Origin: Rhodococcus antarcticus
Lineage (GTDB): Bacteria; Actinomycetota; Actinomycetes; Mycobacteriales; Mycobacteriaceae
Direction of reading: 5' to 3'
Assembly (NCBI RefSeq): GCF_026153295.1
Contig: NZ_CP110615.1
Span: forward strand, 2,356,001 to 2,420,000
DNA length: 64,000 nt
The translations under genes were made by a program, and so were the position numbers. Positions 30,012-39,007 of this stretch are shown here, piece after piece; position 1 is the stretch's first letter, and each line of letters begins with the position of its first letter. The notes below the pieces were generated by a model. The model had not been told where the DNA came from. It saw only the letters and a program-made list of their open reading frames with translations, and made no database searches.

Positions 30012-31691
30012 TCAGTCGCGGGTGAGCTTGCGGTGGGTGACCCGGTGCGGGCGCGCCGCATCCGGGCCGAACCGCTCGATCTTGTTGGCCTCGTAGCCCT
30101 CGAAGTTGCCCTCGAACCAGAACCAGGACGCCTCGTTGTCGCTGAGGCCGCCCTCCCAGGCGAGGATGTGGGTGCAGGTCCGGTCGAGGAACCACCGGTC
30201 GTGCGAGATCACGACGGCGCAGCCCGGGAAGTCGTCCAGCGCGTTCTCCAGGGACCCGAGCGTCTCGACGTCCAGGTCGTTGGTCGGCTCGTCCAGCAGG
30301 ATCAGGTTGCCGCCCTGCTTCAAGGTCATCGCCAGGTTCAGCCGGTTGCGCTCCCCGCCGGAGAGCACCCCGGCCGCCTTCTGCTGGTCGTGGCCCTTGA
30401 ACCCGAACGCGCTGATGTAGGCGCGGCTGGGCATCTCGGTCTGGCCGACGATGATGAAGTCCAGCCCGTCGGAAACCGTCTCCCACACGCTCTTGGCGGG
30501 GTCGATGCCGGAGCGGTTCTGGTCGACGTAGCTGAGCTTGACCGTCTGGCCGATCTTGACCTCGCCCGAGTCGGCGTCCTCGAGCCCCACGATGGTCTTG
30601 AACAGCGTGGTCTTGCCGACGCCGTTGGGGCCGATGACCCCGACGATGCCGTTGCGCGGCAGCGTGAACGAGAGGTCCTTGATGAGCACGCGGCCGTCGA
30701 AGCCCTTGTCGAGGTGGCTGACCTCCACGACGACGTCGCCCAGGCGGGGCGGCGCAGGGATCTGGATCTCGTCGAAGTCGAGCTTGCGGTTCTTGTCGGC
30801 CTCCGCCGCCATCTCGTCGTAGCGGGCCAGGCGGGACTTGCTCTTGGCCTGGCGGGCCTTGGCACCGGAGCGCACCCAGGCCAGCTCGTCCTTGAGCCGC
30901 TTCTGCAGCTTCTGGTCCTTCTTGCCCGCCACCTCGAGGCGCTCGGACTTCTTCTCCAGGTACGTGGAGTAGTTGCCCTCGTAGGGGTACAGGTGGCCGC
31001 GGTCGACCTCGGCGATCCACTGCGCGACGTGGTCGAGGAAGTACCGGTCGTGGGTCACGGCCAGCACGGCGCCGGCGTAGGCGGCCAGGTGCTGCTCGAG
31101 CCACAGCACGCTCTCGGCGTCGAGGTGGTTGGTGGGCTCGTCCAGCAGGAGCAGGTCCGGCTTGCTCAGCAGGAGCTTGCACAGGGCCACGCGGCGCTTC
31201 TCCCCCCCGGAGAGGTGGGTGACGGCCTCGTCCGGCGGCGGGCAGCGCAGCGCGTCCATGGCCTGCTCGAGCTGCGAGTCGATCTCCCACGCGTCGGCGT
31301 GGTCGAGCTTCTCCTGCAGGTCCCCCATCTCCTCCATGAGCTCGTCGGAGTAGTCGGTGGCCATCAGCTCGGCGATCTCGTTGTAGCGGTTGAGCTGCAC
31401 CATGGTCTCGCCGAGGCCGTCCTCGACGTTCTGCCGGACCGTCTTGGTCTCGTCGAGCACCGGCTCCTGCATGAGGATGCCGACCGTCGCGCCGGCCGCG
31501 AGGAACGCCTCGCCGTTGCCGGGCTGGTCGAGCCCCGCCATGATCTTGAGGATGCTCGACTTGCCGGCGCCGTTGGGCCCGACGACGCCGATCTTCGCGC
31601 CCGGGTAGAACGACATGGTCACGTCATCGAGGATGACCTTGTCGCCGTGCGCCTTGCGCACCTTCTTCATGGTGTAGATGAACTCAGCCAT
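30012..31691 (-). CDS. ettA: Energy-dependent translational throttle protein EttA (ABC-F)
   Basis: EttA is an ABC-F ATPase that binds the ribosomal E site and adjusts early elongation to the ATP level. The 559-residue protein has two ABC cassettes without membrane domains: the first with GPNGAGKSS and the second with GPNGVGKTT, each with an LSGGE signature. The linker region between them (GAKARQAKSKSRLARYDEM) is the arm that contacts tRNA. It begins MAEFIYTMKKVRKAHGDK, the usual EttA start. Order ssb-ettA-gdh is conserved with M. tuberculosis (Rv2478c-Rv2476c). Confidence 0.95.
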   Translation of the reverse strand: MAEFIYTMKKVRKAHGDKVILDDVTMSFYPGAKIGVVGPNGAGKSSILKIMAGLDQPGNGEAFLAAGATVGILMQEPVLDETKTVRQNVEDGLGETMVQLNRYNEIAELMATDYSDELMEEMGDLQEKLDHADAWEIDSQLEQAMDALRCPPPDEAVTHLSGGEKRRVALCKLLLSKPDLLLLDEPTNHLDAESVLWLEQHLAAYAGAVLAVTHDRYFLDHVAQWIAEVDRGHLYPYEGNYSTYLEKKSERLEVAGKKDQKLQKRLKDELAWVRSGAKARQAKSKSRLARYDEMAAEADKNRKLDFDEIQIPAPPRLGDVVVEVSHLDKGFDGRVLIKDLSFTLPRNGIVGVIGPNGVGKTTLFKTIVGLEDADSGEVKIGQTVKLSYVDQNRSGIDPAKSVWETVSDGLDFIIVGQTEMPSRAYISAFGFKGHDQQKAAGVLSGGERNRLNLAMTLKQGGNLILLDEPTNDLDVETLGSLENALDDFPGCAVVISHDRWFLDRTCTHILAWEGGLSDNEASWFWFEGNFEGYEANKIERFGPDAARPHRVTHRKLTRD

Positions 31692-31727
31692 GGCCCCCAG
31701 CCTAGTGGCCCCGCGCGAGGGCGTCGG

Positions 31728-32147
31728 TCACCCGCAGACGACCAGGCTCACCACGGTCGCGGCGCTGCCACCGATGTTGAGGGTGGCCACCCGGTGCGCG
31801 CCCTCGACCTGGGTCGCACCGGCGCGCCCGGTCACCTGGCGGGCGGCGTCACCGAGCATCCGGACCCCGGTGGCGCCCACGGGGTGGCCGAGCCCGATCA
31901 CGCCTGGCCGGGTGGGGTGAGGCCCAGGTGGTCCAGCGCCACGTGCTCGGTGATGGTGAAGCAGTCGTGGGTCTCCACCGCGTCGAGCTGGGCGGGGCCG
32001 GAGATCCCGGCGCGGCCGTAGGCGTCGGTGATCGCGGTGCGCAGGTGGGGCAGCAGGTAGGGCTCGCAACGGCTCGCCGCCCTCCCGCGCGACGGTGCGG
32101 ACGAAGTCGGACTGGTAGCTGCCGAGCACGTGCACCTGGGAGGGCAT
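31728..32147 (-). pseudogene. Thiolase (acetyl-CoA acetyltransferase) remnant with deletions and frame changes
   Basis: Three pieces of one thiolase can be read in order. The N-terminus ([17 protein letters not shown]) is in one frame. The middle ([17 protein letters not shown] and [19 protein letters not shown]) is in a second frame. The C-terminus ([16 protein letters not shown] and [18 protein letters not shown]) is again in the first frame. A normal enzyme has about 400 residues; here about 140 codons remain, so most of the catalytic first half and the linker before GVIGLGHP are gone. The nucleophile Cys region is missing. It lies between ettA and ssb, and an intact thiolase is 0.8 kb further on. 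Confidence 0.85.
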
Positions 32148-32237
32148 GGGCCCAGCACCACCCCGCGCGGGCCGTGCGTCCACGCCCGTCCGCCCCGGCG
32201 CGGGGGCACCGGGGCGGGTCGTGGTGGTCCCGGCGGC

Positions 32238-32708
32238 TCAGGCGTCCACGGTCTCCTCGGCCGTGAGCTCCTCCGCCGTGTCCGGCACCGACACCTCGAG
32301 CTGCTCGATCTGCTCCTCGGCGGCCGAGGAGGCCACCCCGGCCGGGAGCTTCTTGGTGCGGTCGATCGAGGCGATGCACCGCGAGAGGTCGATCCCGACC
32401 GTGACGGCGTCGAGCTCTGTGGTGTGCCGGCGCTGACCCTCCACCTCGTAGCTGCGGGTGTAGAGGCGTCCGGTCACGACCACCGGGTCACCCTTGGCGA
32501 GCGCGTACGCCACGCCCTTGACCAGGCGGCGCCAGCAGGTGACGTTGGCGTACAGCGTCTCGCCGTCGACCCACTCCCCGGAGGTGCGGTCGAAGCGCCG
32601 CTCGTTGCTGGCCATGCGGAAGCTGATCAGCTCCGCACCCTCGGCGGTGGTGCGCCGGCGCAGGTCCTGGATGACGGTGCCGACCAGGGTCACGTGGGTC
32701 TCGTTCAT
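32238..32708 (-). CDS. ssb: Single-stranded DNA-binding protein, second (SsbB/Rv2478c-like) type
   Basis: The 156-residue protein starts MNETHVTLVGTVIQDLRRR and forms an OB fold with LISFRMASNERRFD and LYANVTCWRRLVKGV as the single-strand-binding surface. It lacks the long Gly-rich tail and DDDIPF-like end of the main SSB, so it is the second actinobacterial paralogue with a short acidic tail (VPDTAEELTAEETVDA). The ATG at 32706-32708 has a GAGGAGAG Shine-Dalgarno. Such paralogues act in competence, stress or replication support; the role here is inferred only. Confidence 0.9.
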   Translation of the reverse strand: MNETHVTLVGTVIQDLRRRTTAEGAELISFRMASNERRFDRTSGEWVDGETLYANVTCWRRLVKGVAYALAKGDPVVVTGRLYTRSYEVEGQRRHTTELDAVTVGIDLSRCIASIDRTKKLPAGVASSAAEEQIEQLEVSVPDTAEELTAEETVDA

Positions 32709-32986
32709 GGTTCTCTCCTCAGCTCGACCGCCAGGACCTGGGTGCCTGGTCGGTGGCCGGTCGGTGTGACCGGTGGGGAGAGCCTGCGTCGGGACCGAGG
32801 TGGGTGGGCGGAGCCTTCCGGTGCCTGTGGACAGCTCGGGCGGGTGTGGACGGACGGGCCCGTCGAGGGCCGTGCGGCCCGGTTCTGTCGGGGCGCTGTG
32901 CCAGGGTCCCGGGCGCCGTCGGGCTGCCCGCGTCCCACGACACCGCGCCCGCGGGATGCGCCTCTGCCTCAGCCGCCGACGCCCGG

Positions 32987-34195
32987 TCAGACCCGCTCGA
33001 ACACCGCCGCGAGGCCCTGCCCGCCGCCGATGCACATGGTCTCCAGCCCGTACCGGGCACCGCGACGGTCCATCTCGCGCAGCAGCGTGGCCAGGATCCG
33101 CGCGCCCGTGGCGCCGACCGGGTGGCCGAGGGAGATGCCGGAGCCGTGCGGGTTCAGCCGCGGGTCGTCGGGCTCGATCCCCCAGGTGCGGGTGACGGCG
33201 AGCGCCTGGGCCGCGAAGGCCTCGTTCAGCTCGATGACGTCCATGTCCGCGAGCCCCAGGCCCACCCGGCCCAGGGCCTTCTCGCTGGCCGGCACGGGAC
33301 CGATCCCCATGGTCCGCGGCGGCACCCCGGCCACCGCCCAGCTGACCACGCGCGCCAGCGGCCGCAGACCCAGGGCCGCGGCCCGCTCGGGCGTGGTCAC
33401 GATGCACACCGCGGCGCCGTCGTTCTGCCCGCTCGCGTTGCCCGCGGTCACGGTGGAGTCCGGGTCCGCAGCCAGCCGCACGGGCCGCAGCTTCGCGAGC
33501 GACTCGAGGGTGGTGTCCGCGCGCGGGTGCTCGTCGGTGTCCACCAGCACGTCCGCGCCCCGCCGCTGCGGCACGGCGACGGGGACGATCTCGTCGGCGA
33601 ACACGCCGGCGGCCTGCGCGGCCACGGCCCGCTGGTGCGACCGGACGGCCAGGGCGTCCTGGTCGGCACGGCTGATGCCGAGCTCGGCCCGCAGGTTCTC
33701 CGCCGTCTCGAGCATGCCGCCGGGCACGGGGAAGTCGCGGCCCCCCGCGGTCACCCGTCCCCGGGCGAGCCGATCGGCCAGCTGCACGCCGTCACCCCGC
33801 ACGCCCCAGCGCATGCCCTGGGCGTAGAACTCGACCTGGCTCATGCTCTCCACGCCGCCGGCCAGCAGGAGGTCGCTCGCTCCGGTCTGCACCTGCATGC
33901 ACGCCTGCAGCACGGCCTGCAGGCCGCTCCCGCAGCGACGGTCGACCTGCAGCCCCGGCACCTCGATGCCGAGCCCTGCGTCCAGGGCCACGATCCGCCC
34001 GATGGCCGGGTTCTCCCCCGACGGGTTCGCCTGCCCCAGGATGACGTCGTCGACCTGGGCGCCGGTGATCCCGGTCCGGGCCACGAGCTCGCGGACCACG
34101 GCCACGGCGAGGTCCTGCGGCGCAAGGCCGGCGAACACCCCCCCGAACCGGCCGACCGGGGTGCGCAGGGGCTCGCAGATGACGGCATCGGGCAC
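32987..34195 (-). CDS. Acetyl-CoA acetyltransferase (thiolase)
   Basis: The 402-residue thiolase has the nucleophile Cys88 in DRRCGSGLQ, the catalytic His in [10 protein letters not shown] and the second Cys in ETMCIGGGQG. The N-terminus PDAVICEPLRTPVGRFGG and length fit the degradative or beta-ketoadipyl-CoA type of thiolase. It would cleave 3-ketoacyl-CoA in fatty-acid or aromatic breakdown. About 60 bp separate it from the CopD-CtaG gene on the same strand; no other beta-oxidation genes are next to it. It is not a close continuation of the nearby thiolase remnant, which has a different N-terminal type. Confidence 0.92.
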   Translation of the reverse strand: MPDAVICEPLRTPVGRFGGVFAGLAPQDLAVAVVRELVARTGITGAQVDDVILGQANPSGENPAIGRIVALDAGLGIEVPGLQVDRRCGSGLQAVLQACMQVQTGASDLLLAGGVESMSQVEFYAQGMRWGVRGDGVQLADRLARGRVTAGGRDFPVPGGMLETAENLRAELGISRADQDALAVRSHQRAVAAQAAGVFADEIVPVAVPQRRGADVLVDTDEHPRADTTLESLAKLRPVRLAADPDSTVTAGNASGQNDGAAVCIVTTPERAAALGLRPLARVVSWAVAGVPPRTMGIGPVPASEKALGRVGLGLADMDVIELNEAFAAQALAVTRTWGIEPDDPRLNPHGSGISLGHPVGATGARILATLLREMDRRGARYGLETMCIGGGQGLAAVFERV

Positions 34196-34256
34196 GGGGT
34201 CCTCCGGTTCGGTGACGGCGGTGTCGCGTCGATCAGATCACGACCGGCGGGGCTGC

Positions 34257-36293
34257 TCAGGCGCGGGGGGCGGAGTCCCGGCGACGCAGCTCGGCGAACA
34301 TCGCGTTGTGCGCGGCGAGATCGGCGTCGTCGTCGTTGACCGCAGCCCGGTCGGTCCGCCTGGCGATCTTCTCGTCCGCCCGCGACCACTGCACGACCAG
34401 CGCGAGCATGACGAGCAGCAGCGGGAGCTCCCCGGTGGCCCAGGCGATCCCTCCCCCCAGCCGCTGGTCACCCAGGAGGTCGCTGTTCCAGGACAGGCCC
34501 AGCGAGCGGTACCAGCTGCCGGCGAGCAGCTGCGTGGTGCCCATCAGGATCACGCCGAAGAACGCGTGGAACGGCAGCGCCGCGAAGACCAGGCCGAGCT
34601 TCCCGATCGGGGGGAGCGTCCGGGGAGCGGGGTCGACGCCGATGGCCAGCCAGTAGAAGAAGTAGCCGGAGAGCAGGAAGTGCGCGTTCATCAGCACGTG
34701 CGCGGAGTGGTGCGGCGCGGCCAGGTCGAACAGCCCCCCGAAGTACAGGGCGTAGAAGCTGCCCACGAACAGGGCGAGAGCGATGGCTGGGTGCGACACG
34801 ACGTGGGCGATCCGGCTGTTCAGCGCGAGGACGATCCACTCGCGGGGTCCGGGGACACCCTGCTTGCCCGCGGTGGGCAGCGCGCGCAGCGCCAGGGTGA
34901 CGGGCCCACCGAGGACCAGCAGCACCGGGACGAGCATGGAGAGGGTCATATGGTTGGCCATGTGGATGCTGAACACCGCGGTGGAGTAGCGCCCGACGCC
35001 CGACGAGGTGGCCACGAGCAGGACTAAGCACCCGGACATCCAGGCGACCGTTCGGCCGACGGGCCACGCGTCACCCCGGGCGCGAAGCCGCCGCACGCCG
35101 AGCCCGTAGAGCACGGCGAGCACGATCGCGGCCGTGCCGAAGACCAGGTCGAAGCGCCAGTCCAGGGCCAGCCGGGCCAGGGTGGGCGGACCGGCGAGGT
35201 CGTAGCCCAGCTCGACGTCGGTGAGGCTGGGGATCTCCGTGGTGACCGGTGGCGGGGTGCGGCTGAGACCGACCGCGAGACCGATGGTGGCCATCAGCAC
35301 GAGCACCTCGACCCCGGCGAGGCGGACGAGCGGGCCCCGGGCGGTGGGGTCGGCGGCCAGCGCGGCCACGGAGCTCCGCCGCTGGGCCCACCCGAAGCCG
35401 CCGAGCACCACCAGCGCGGCGACCTTGGCGAGCACCAGGCGCCCGTAGGTGGTCGTCAGCAGGTCGGACACGGGCAGTCGCACCGCCGCGTTCATCACCC
35501 CCGTGACCCCCATGACGACGAAGGCCACGAGCGCGATCGCCGAGAAGCGCCGGGTCGCCACGTCGGTGTGCGCGCCACGGCGTCGGGCGTGCGCGAGCAG
35601 CGCGGCCAGTCCGCCGGCCCAGATCGAGGCGGCCGCGATGTGGAAGACGAGGCTGTTGGTCGCGATGTCGTGCGAGCCGCCGCCCGAGGAGTGCCCGGAC
35701 AGGCCGAGCGGCAGGAGGGTGGCCAGCGCCAGCACGAGCAGTGGCGGGGTCCAGCCCCAGCGCAGCACCACCCGGGCACCCACGGCGAGCAGGAACGCCA
35801 GCGCGGCCGTCCACACCCACGACTTCGCGACGTCGACCTGCCCGACCGAGCTGATGATGACCGACGGGCTCAACGCGGCCGCGAGCGGCTGCCCGGAGGT
35901 GTCGGACAGGCTCAGCGGGACCATGAGGACGGCGCACACGCACCAGACAGCCGCAGCCGTGCTCGCCGTGCGCACCGCGCGGTAGCCGTCCACGTCGAGC
36001 ACACCGCTGCGCTGGGGGGGCACGAGGAACGCCGCGAGAAGCAGGAACCCGATCGCCAGGACCGCCGCGACCTCGCCGACGCCGGTGACGAGGGGGAGCC
36101 CGTAGGTGGTGAGAGCACCCGGGTCGGGCAGGCCGAGCAGCACCAGGGCCCGGGCGGTGGAGACGGCCGCGAGGGCGGCGGCCACCAGACCGGCCAGGCC
36201 GGCGGCCGCGACCAGCAGGCCACCCGTGGGGCGCGGGCCGTCGGCGGGGGACGCCGCGAAGACGGGATCGGGCGCTGCTTCGCGGACGGCCAT
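34257..36293 (-). CDS. CopD-CtaG fusion, copper transport / cytochrome oxidase assembly membrane protein
   Basis: The 678-residue protein is a fusion with about fourteen or more hydrophobic segments. The N-terminal half has a CopD-type domain (FHIAAASIWAGGLAALLAH with conserved His and Trp). The C-terminal half matches the caa3-type CtaG assembly family (MANHMTLSMLVPVLLVLGGP and LLSGYFFYWLAIGVDP). Such fusions in actinobacteria are thought to move copper across the membrane for cytochrome oxidase. The tail (ARRTDRAAVNDDDADLAAHN) is cytosolic and charged. The direction of copper movement is not known. It starts 95 bp upstream of the divergent tRNA-Arg. Confidence 0.88.
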   Translation of the reverse strand: MAVREAAPDPVFAASPADGPRPTGGLLVAAAGLAGLVAAALAAVSTARALVLLGLPDPGALTTYGLPLVTGVGEVAAVLAIGFLLLAAFLVPPQRSGVLDVDGYRAVRTASTAAAVWCVCAVLMVPLSLSDTSGQPLAAALSPSVIISSVGQVDVAKSWVWTAALAFLLAVGARVVLRWGWTPPLLVLALATLLPLGLSGHSSGGGSHDIATNSLVFHIAAASIWAGGLAALLAHARRRGAHTDVATRRFSAIALVAFVVMGVTGVMNAAVRLPVSDLLTTTYGRLVLAKVAALVVLGGFGWAQRRSSVAALAADPTARGPLVRLAGVEVLVLMATIGLAVGLSRTPPPVTTEIPSLTDVELGYDLAGPPTLARLALDWRFDLVFGTAAIVLAVLYGLGVRRLRARGDAWPVGRTVAWMSGCLVLLVATSSGVGRYSTAVFSIHMANHMTLSMLVPVLLVLGGPVTLALRALPTAGKQGVPGPREWIVLALNSRIAHVVSHPAIALALFVGSFYALYFGGLFDLAAPHHSAHVLMNAHFLLSGYFFYWLAIGVDPAPRTLPPIGKLGLVFAALPFHAFFGVILMGTTQLLAGSWYRSLGLSWNSDLLGDQRLGGGIAWATGELPLLLVMLALVVQWSRADEKIARRTDRAAVNDDDADLAAHNAMFAELRRRDSAPRA

Positions 36294-36375
36294 GGGACCA
36301 GGATAGGAGCCCCACGGCGCGGCGGTCGGCCCAGGTGCGCAGCTGTGAGGTGCGTGACCTGCGGCAGCGCTCCGC

Positions 36376-36381
36376 TACCCT
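36376..36381 (+). promoter_or_regulatory. -10 box for tRNA-Arg
   Basis: TACCCT ends 10 bp before the mature tRNA 5' end at 36392. The -35 region is not clear. Confidence 0.4.
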
Positions 36382-36391
36382 TCGGCCGCAC

Positions 36392-36465
36392 GCCTCCGTA
36401 GCTCAGGTGGATAGAGCAAGGGCCTTCTAATCCCGAGGTCGCAGGTTCGAGTCCTGCCGGGGGCA
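36392..36465 (+). tRNA. tRNA-Arg (TCT)
   Basis: Cloverleaf with acceptor GCCTCCG/CGGGGGC (one T-G pair), anticodon loop CTTCTAA with anticodon TCT, T-loop GGTTCGAGTCC and A73. CCA is encoded at 36466-36468. Confidence 0.95.
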
Positions 36466-36477
36466 CCACGCGCTGGC

Positions 36478-36483
36478 TACGCT
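36478..36483 (+). promoter_or_regulatory. Leaderless -10 box for enoyl-CoA hydratase gene
   Basis: TACGCT ends 6 nt before the GTG at 36490 and begins 10 bp after the tRNA-Arg CCA end. Confidence 0.5.
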
Positions 36484-36489
36484 GCGGCG

Positions 36490-37269
36490 GTGACCACTGC
36501 TGAGGACGCCGCTGTCTCCACCACCCGCGAGGGGGCGGTCGCCACCGTCACCCTGCTGAGGCCCGGGTTGTCCGTGGCGGTGAAGACCCAGCTGCGCGAC
36601 GCCCTCCACGAGGTCGCGGCCGACCCCTCGGTGCGTGCGGTCGTGCTCACCGGCTCCGGCCGGGCCTTCTGCTTCGGCCAGGACCTCGCCGAGCACGCCA
36701 AGGTCCTCGACGCGGGGGCCTCCACCGCGCTGAGCACCGTCACCGAGCACTACAACCCGATCGTCGTCGCGCTGGCGACCATGCCCAAGCCCGTGCTGGC
36801 GGCGATCAACGGCACCTGCGTGGGTGCCGGGCTCGGGTTCGCCCTGGCCTGCGACCTCCGGCTGGCGGCGGCCGGGGCACGGATGGGCACGGCGTTCACC
36901 GCAATCGGGCTGACCTGCGACTCCGGGCTCTCGGCGAGCCTCGTCCGAGCGGTGGGCTCCTCCCGGGCCGCCGAGCTCGTGCTGCTGGCCGAGACCTTCA
37001 CCGCCGAGCAGGCGCAGGGCTGGGGCCTGGTCCGCGACGTGCTCCCGGCCGCCGAGCTCGCGGACGGTGCGGCCGCCCTGGCCGCCCACCTGGCCGCAGG
37101 TCCCACCTCCGCCTACGCCGAGTCCAAGGCCCTGATGGCCGACCCGCACCTGGTCGAGGTCCTCACCGCCGAGGGAGCGGCCCAGGCCCGCCTCGGCCGC
37201 ACGGCCGACCACCACGGTGCGGTCCGCAGCTTCCTGGCCAAGGAGAAGCCGAGCTTCAGCGGCCGCTGA
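36490..37269 (+). CDS. Enoyl-CoA hydratase/isomerase family protein (EchA14-like)
   Basis: The 259-residue crotonase-fold protein has the oxyanion-hole segments GSGRAFCFGQDL and NGTCVGAGLGFALACDL. At the catalytic position it has Asp144 (IGLTCDSGLS) instead of the hydratase glutamate pair. This matches the PaaG-type isomerase arrangement, so it may isomerise rather than hydrate enoyl-CoA. Size and position relative to gdh recall Rv2486 (echA14). The GTG start sits 6 nt after a TANNNT box, suggesting a leaderless mRNA. Substrate is unknown; the acyl-CoA ligase and reductase genes follow on the same strand. Confidence 0.88.
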   Translation: MTTAEDAAVSTTREGAVATVTLLRPGLSVAVKTQLRDALHEVAADPSVRAVVLTGSGRAFCFGQDLAEHAKVLDAGASTALSTVTEHYNPIVVALATMPKPVLAAINGTCVGAGLGFALACDLRLAAAGARMGTAFTAIGLTCDSGLSASLVRAVGSSRAAELVLLAETFTAEQAQGWGLVRDVLPAAELADGAAALAAHLAAGPTSAYAESKALMADPHLVEVLTAEGAAQARLGRTADHHGAVRSFLAKEKPSFSGR

Positions 37270-37300
37270 GACGCCGTTCCCACCGATACCTACTCGCCGG

Positions 37301-37306
37301 TAAGTT
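37301..37306 (+). promoter_or_regulatory. Leaderless -10 box for acyl-CoA ligase gene
   Basis: TAAGTT ends 7 nt before the GTG at 37314. Confidence 0.55.
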
Positions 37307-37313
37307 GACTCCC

Positions 37314-38951
37314 GTGGACCTCTCCCCGCTGAGCACCCGCCTCACCTCGGCCGTCGATCTCGCGAGGGGACTCGTCCCGGTCGCACGGGCCGGGATCGTC
37401 CGACCCATGCGGCCGAGCCGTCTCGCGGGGGTGGCGGGGGCCTGGGTCCGCTGGGACCTCACCCCCGGCGGGCTGCTCAGCATCTCCGCCCGTCGCGCTC
37501 CCGGCCGGACGGCGGTGGTGGACGACGCGGGCAGCCTGACCTACGCCGAGCTCGACGCCTCCGTCAGCGCGCTGGCCCGGTCCCTGCAGCGCCGCGGCAT
37601 CGGGGAGCGCAGCCGGGTGGCCGTGCTCTGCCGCAACCACCGCGGCGTCCTGCAGGTGCTCGGCGCCACCGGTCGCCTGGGTGCGGACCTGGTGCTGCTG
37701 AACACCGGGCTCTCGGCCGGGCAGCTCGCGGACGTCGTGTCCGAGCAGGGTGTCGACCTCCTGGTGGCCGACGGCGAGTTCGCCGACGTGGTGCCTAGCG
37801 GGCCGGACGCCCCTGTGCTGGTGCAGGCCTGGGCCCCCGACGAGGGCACCGGCCTCGCCGCCCCCACCCTCGCCGAGCTCGTCGACGGAGCCCCGGACGA
37901 GCCGCTGCCCACCCGCCCCCGCCGAGGCCGGACCGTGGTGCTCACCTCCGGCACCACGGGCACCCCCAAGGGAGCCCACCGCCCCGAGCCCCGCAGCTGG
38001 CTGCCCGCCGCGGCGGTGCTCTCCCGCATCCCGCTGCGCAGCGGGCGGACCACCGTGGTCGCGGCGCCGGTGTTCCACACGTGGGGCTTCGCGGCGCTGC
38101 AGCTGAGCCTGGCTCTGGGCTCCACCGTGGTGCTGCGCCGCCGCTTCGACGCCGCGACGGTGCTCACCGACGTGCAGGCCCACCACGCCGATGCCCTGTT
38201 CGTGGTGCCGGTGATGCTGCAGCGGATCGTCGAGCTGCCCCCCGCCGAGCGCGCCCACGACACGTCCAGCCTCCGGGTCGTCGCCGCCAGCGGCTCGGCC
38301 CTGGGCGTGCCCCTGGTCCGCCGGGTGCTCGCCGAGCTGGGTCCGGTGCTCTACAACCTCTACGGCTCGACGGAGGTCAGCTGGGTCTCCATCGCCACCC
38401 CGGACGAGCTGGCGGCCGCGCCCTCCACGGCCGGTCGGCCGCCGCTGGGCACGCGGCTGGCCGTGGTCGACGAGGACGGCGAACCCGTGCCGGTGGGCAC
38501 CGTGGGCCGGGTGTTCGTCGGCAACGGCATGCTCTTCGAGGGCTACACCCGCGCCGGCGAGGACAAGGAGGTGCTCGGCGGGCTGATGTCCACCGGGGAC
38601 CTCGGCCACGTCGACCACGACGGGCTGCTGCACCTGGACGGCCGGTCGGACGACATGGTCGTCTCCGGCGGGGAGAACGTGTACCCCGGCGAGGTCGAGG
38701 ACGTCATCGCGGCCGTGGACGGCGTGCGCGAGGTGAAGGTGGTGGGCGTGTCCGACGAGCGGCTCGGCGCCCGGCTCGCCGCCTACGTGGTGGGCGACGG
38801 GGTGGACGCCGACGCCGTGCGCGCCCACGTCAGGAAGCACCTGGCGCGGTTCAGCGTGCCCCGGGACGTGGTGCTGCTGGACGAGCTCCCCCGCAACGCG
38901 ACCGGCAAGGTGGTGACCCGCGAGCTGCCCGGCTCGACCGGTGGGTCGTGA
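37314..38951 (+). CDS. Fatty-acid-CoA ligase (FadD12-like AMP-binding enzyme)
   Basis: The 545-residue ANL-superfamily enzyme has the P-loop LTSGTTGTPKGAH (about 210), the adenylate motif YGSTEVSWV, the STGDLG hinge motif and the C-terminal catalytic lysine in RNATGKVV. It activates a fatty or carboxylic acid to its CoA thioester through an acyl-AMP. The following gene encodes an acyl-CoA reductase, so the pair may convert an acid to aldehyde or alcohol, for example in wax-ester or ether-lipid formation; that is inference. An N-terminal amphipathic segment (AVDLARGLVPVARAGIV) may associate with the membrane. I chose the GTG at 37314 over a TTG three codons earlier. Confidence 0.9.
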   Translation: MDLSPLSTRLTSAVDLARGLVPVARAGIVRPMRPSRLAGVAGAWVRWDLTPGGLLSISARRAPGRTAVVDDAGSLTYAELDASVSALARSLQRRGIGERSRVAVLCRNHRGVLQVLGATGRLGADLVLLNTGLSAGQLADVVSEQGVDLLVADGEFADVVPSGPDAPVLVQAWAPDEGTGLAAPTLAELVDGAPDEPLPTRPRRGRTVVLTSGTTGTPKGAHRPEPRSWLPAAAVLSRIPLRSGRTTVVAAPVFHTWGFAALQLSLALGSTVVLRRRFDAATVLTDVQAHHADALFVVPVMLQRIVELPPAERAHDTSSLRVVAASGSALGVPLVRRVLAELGPVLYNLYGSTEVSWVSIATPDELAAAPSTAGRPPLGTRLAVVDEDGEPVPVGTVGRVFVGNGMLFEGYTRAGEDKEVLGGLMSTGDLGHVDHDGLLHLDGRSDDMVVSGGENVYPGEVEDVIAAVDGVREVKVVGVSDERLGARLAAYVVGDGVDADAVRAHVRKHLARFSVPRDVVLLDELPRNATGKVVTRELPGSTGGS

Positions 38952-39007
38952 CCCGGCCCGCCGTGGACCACTAGGTTCGCGGGACACCCACCACCAGGAG
39001 GCCGACG

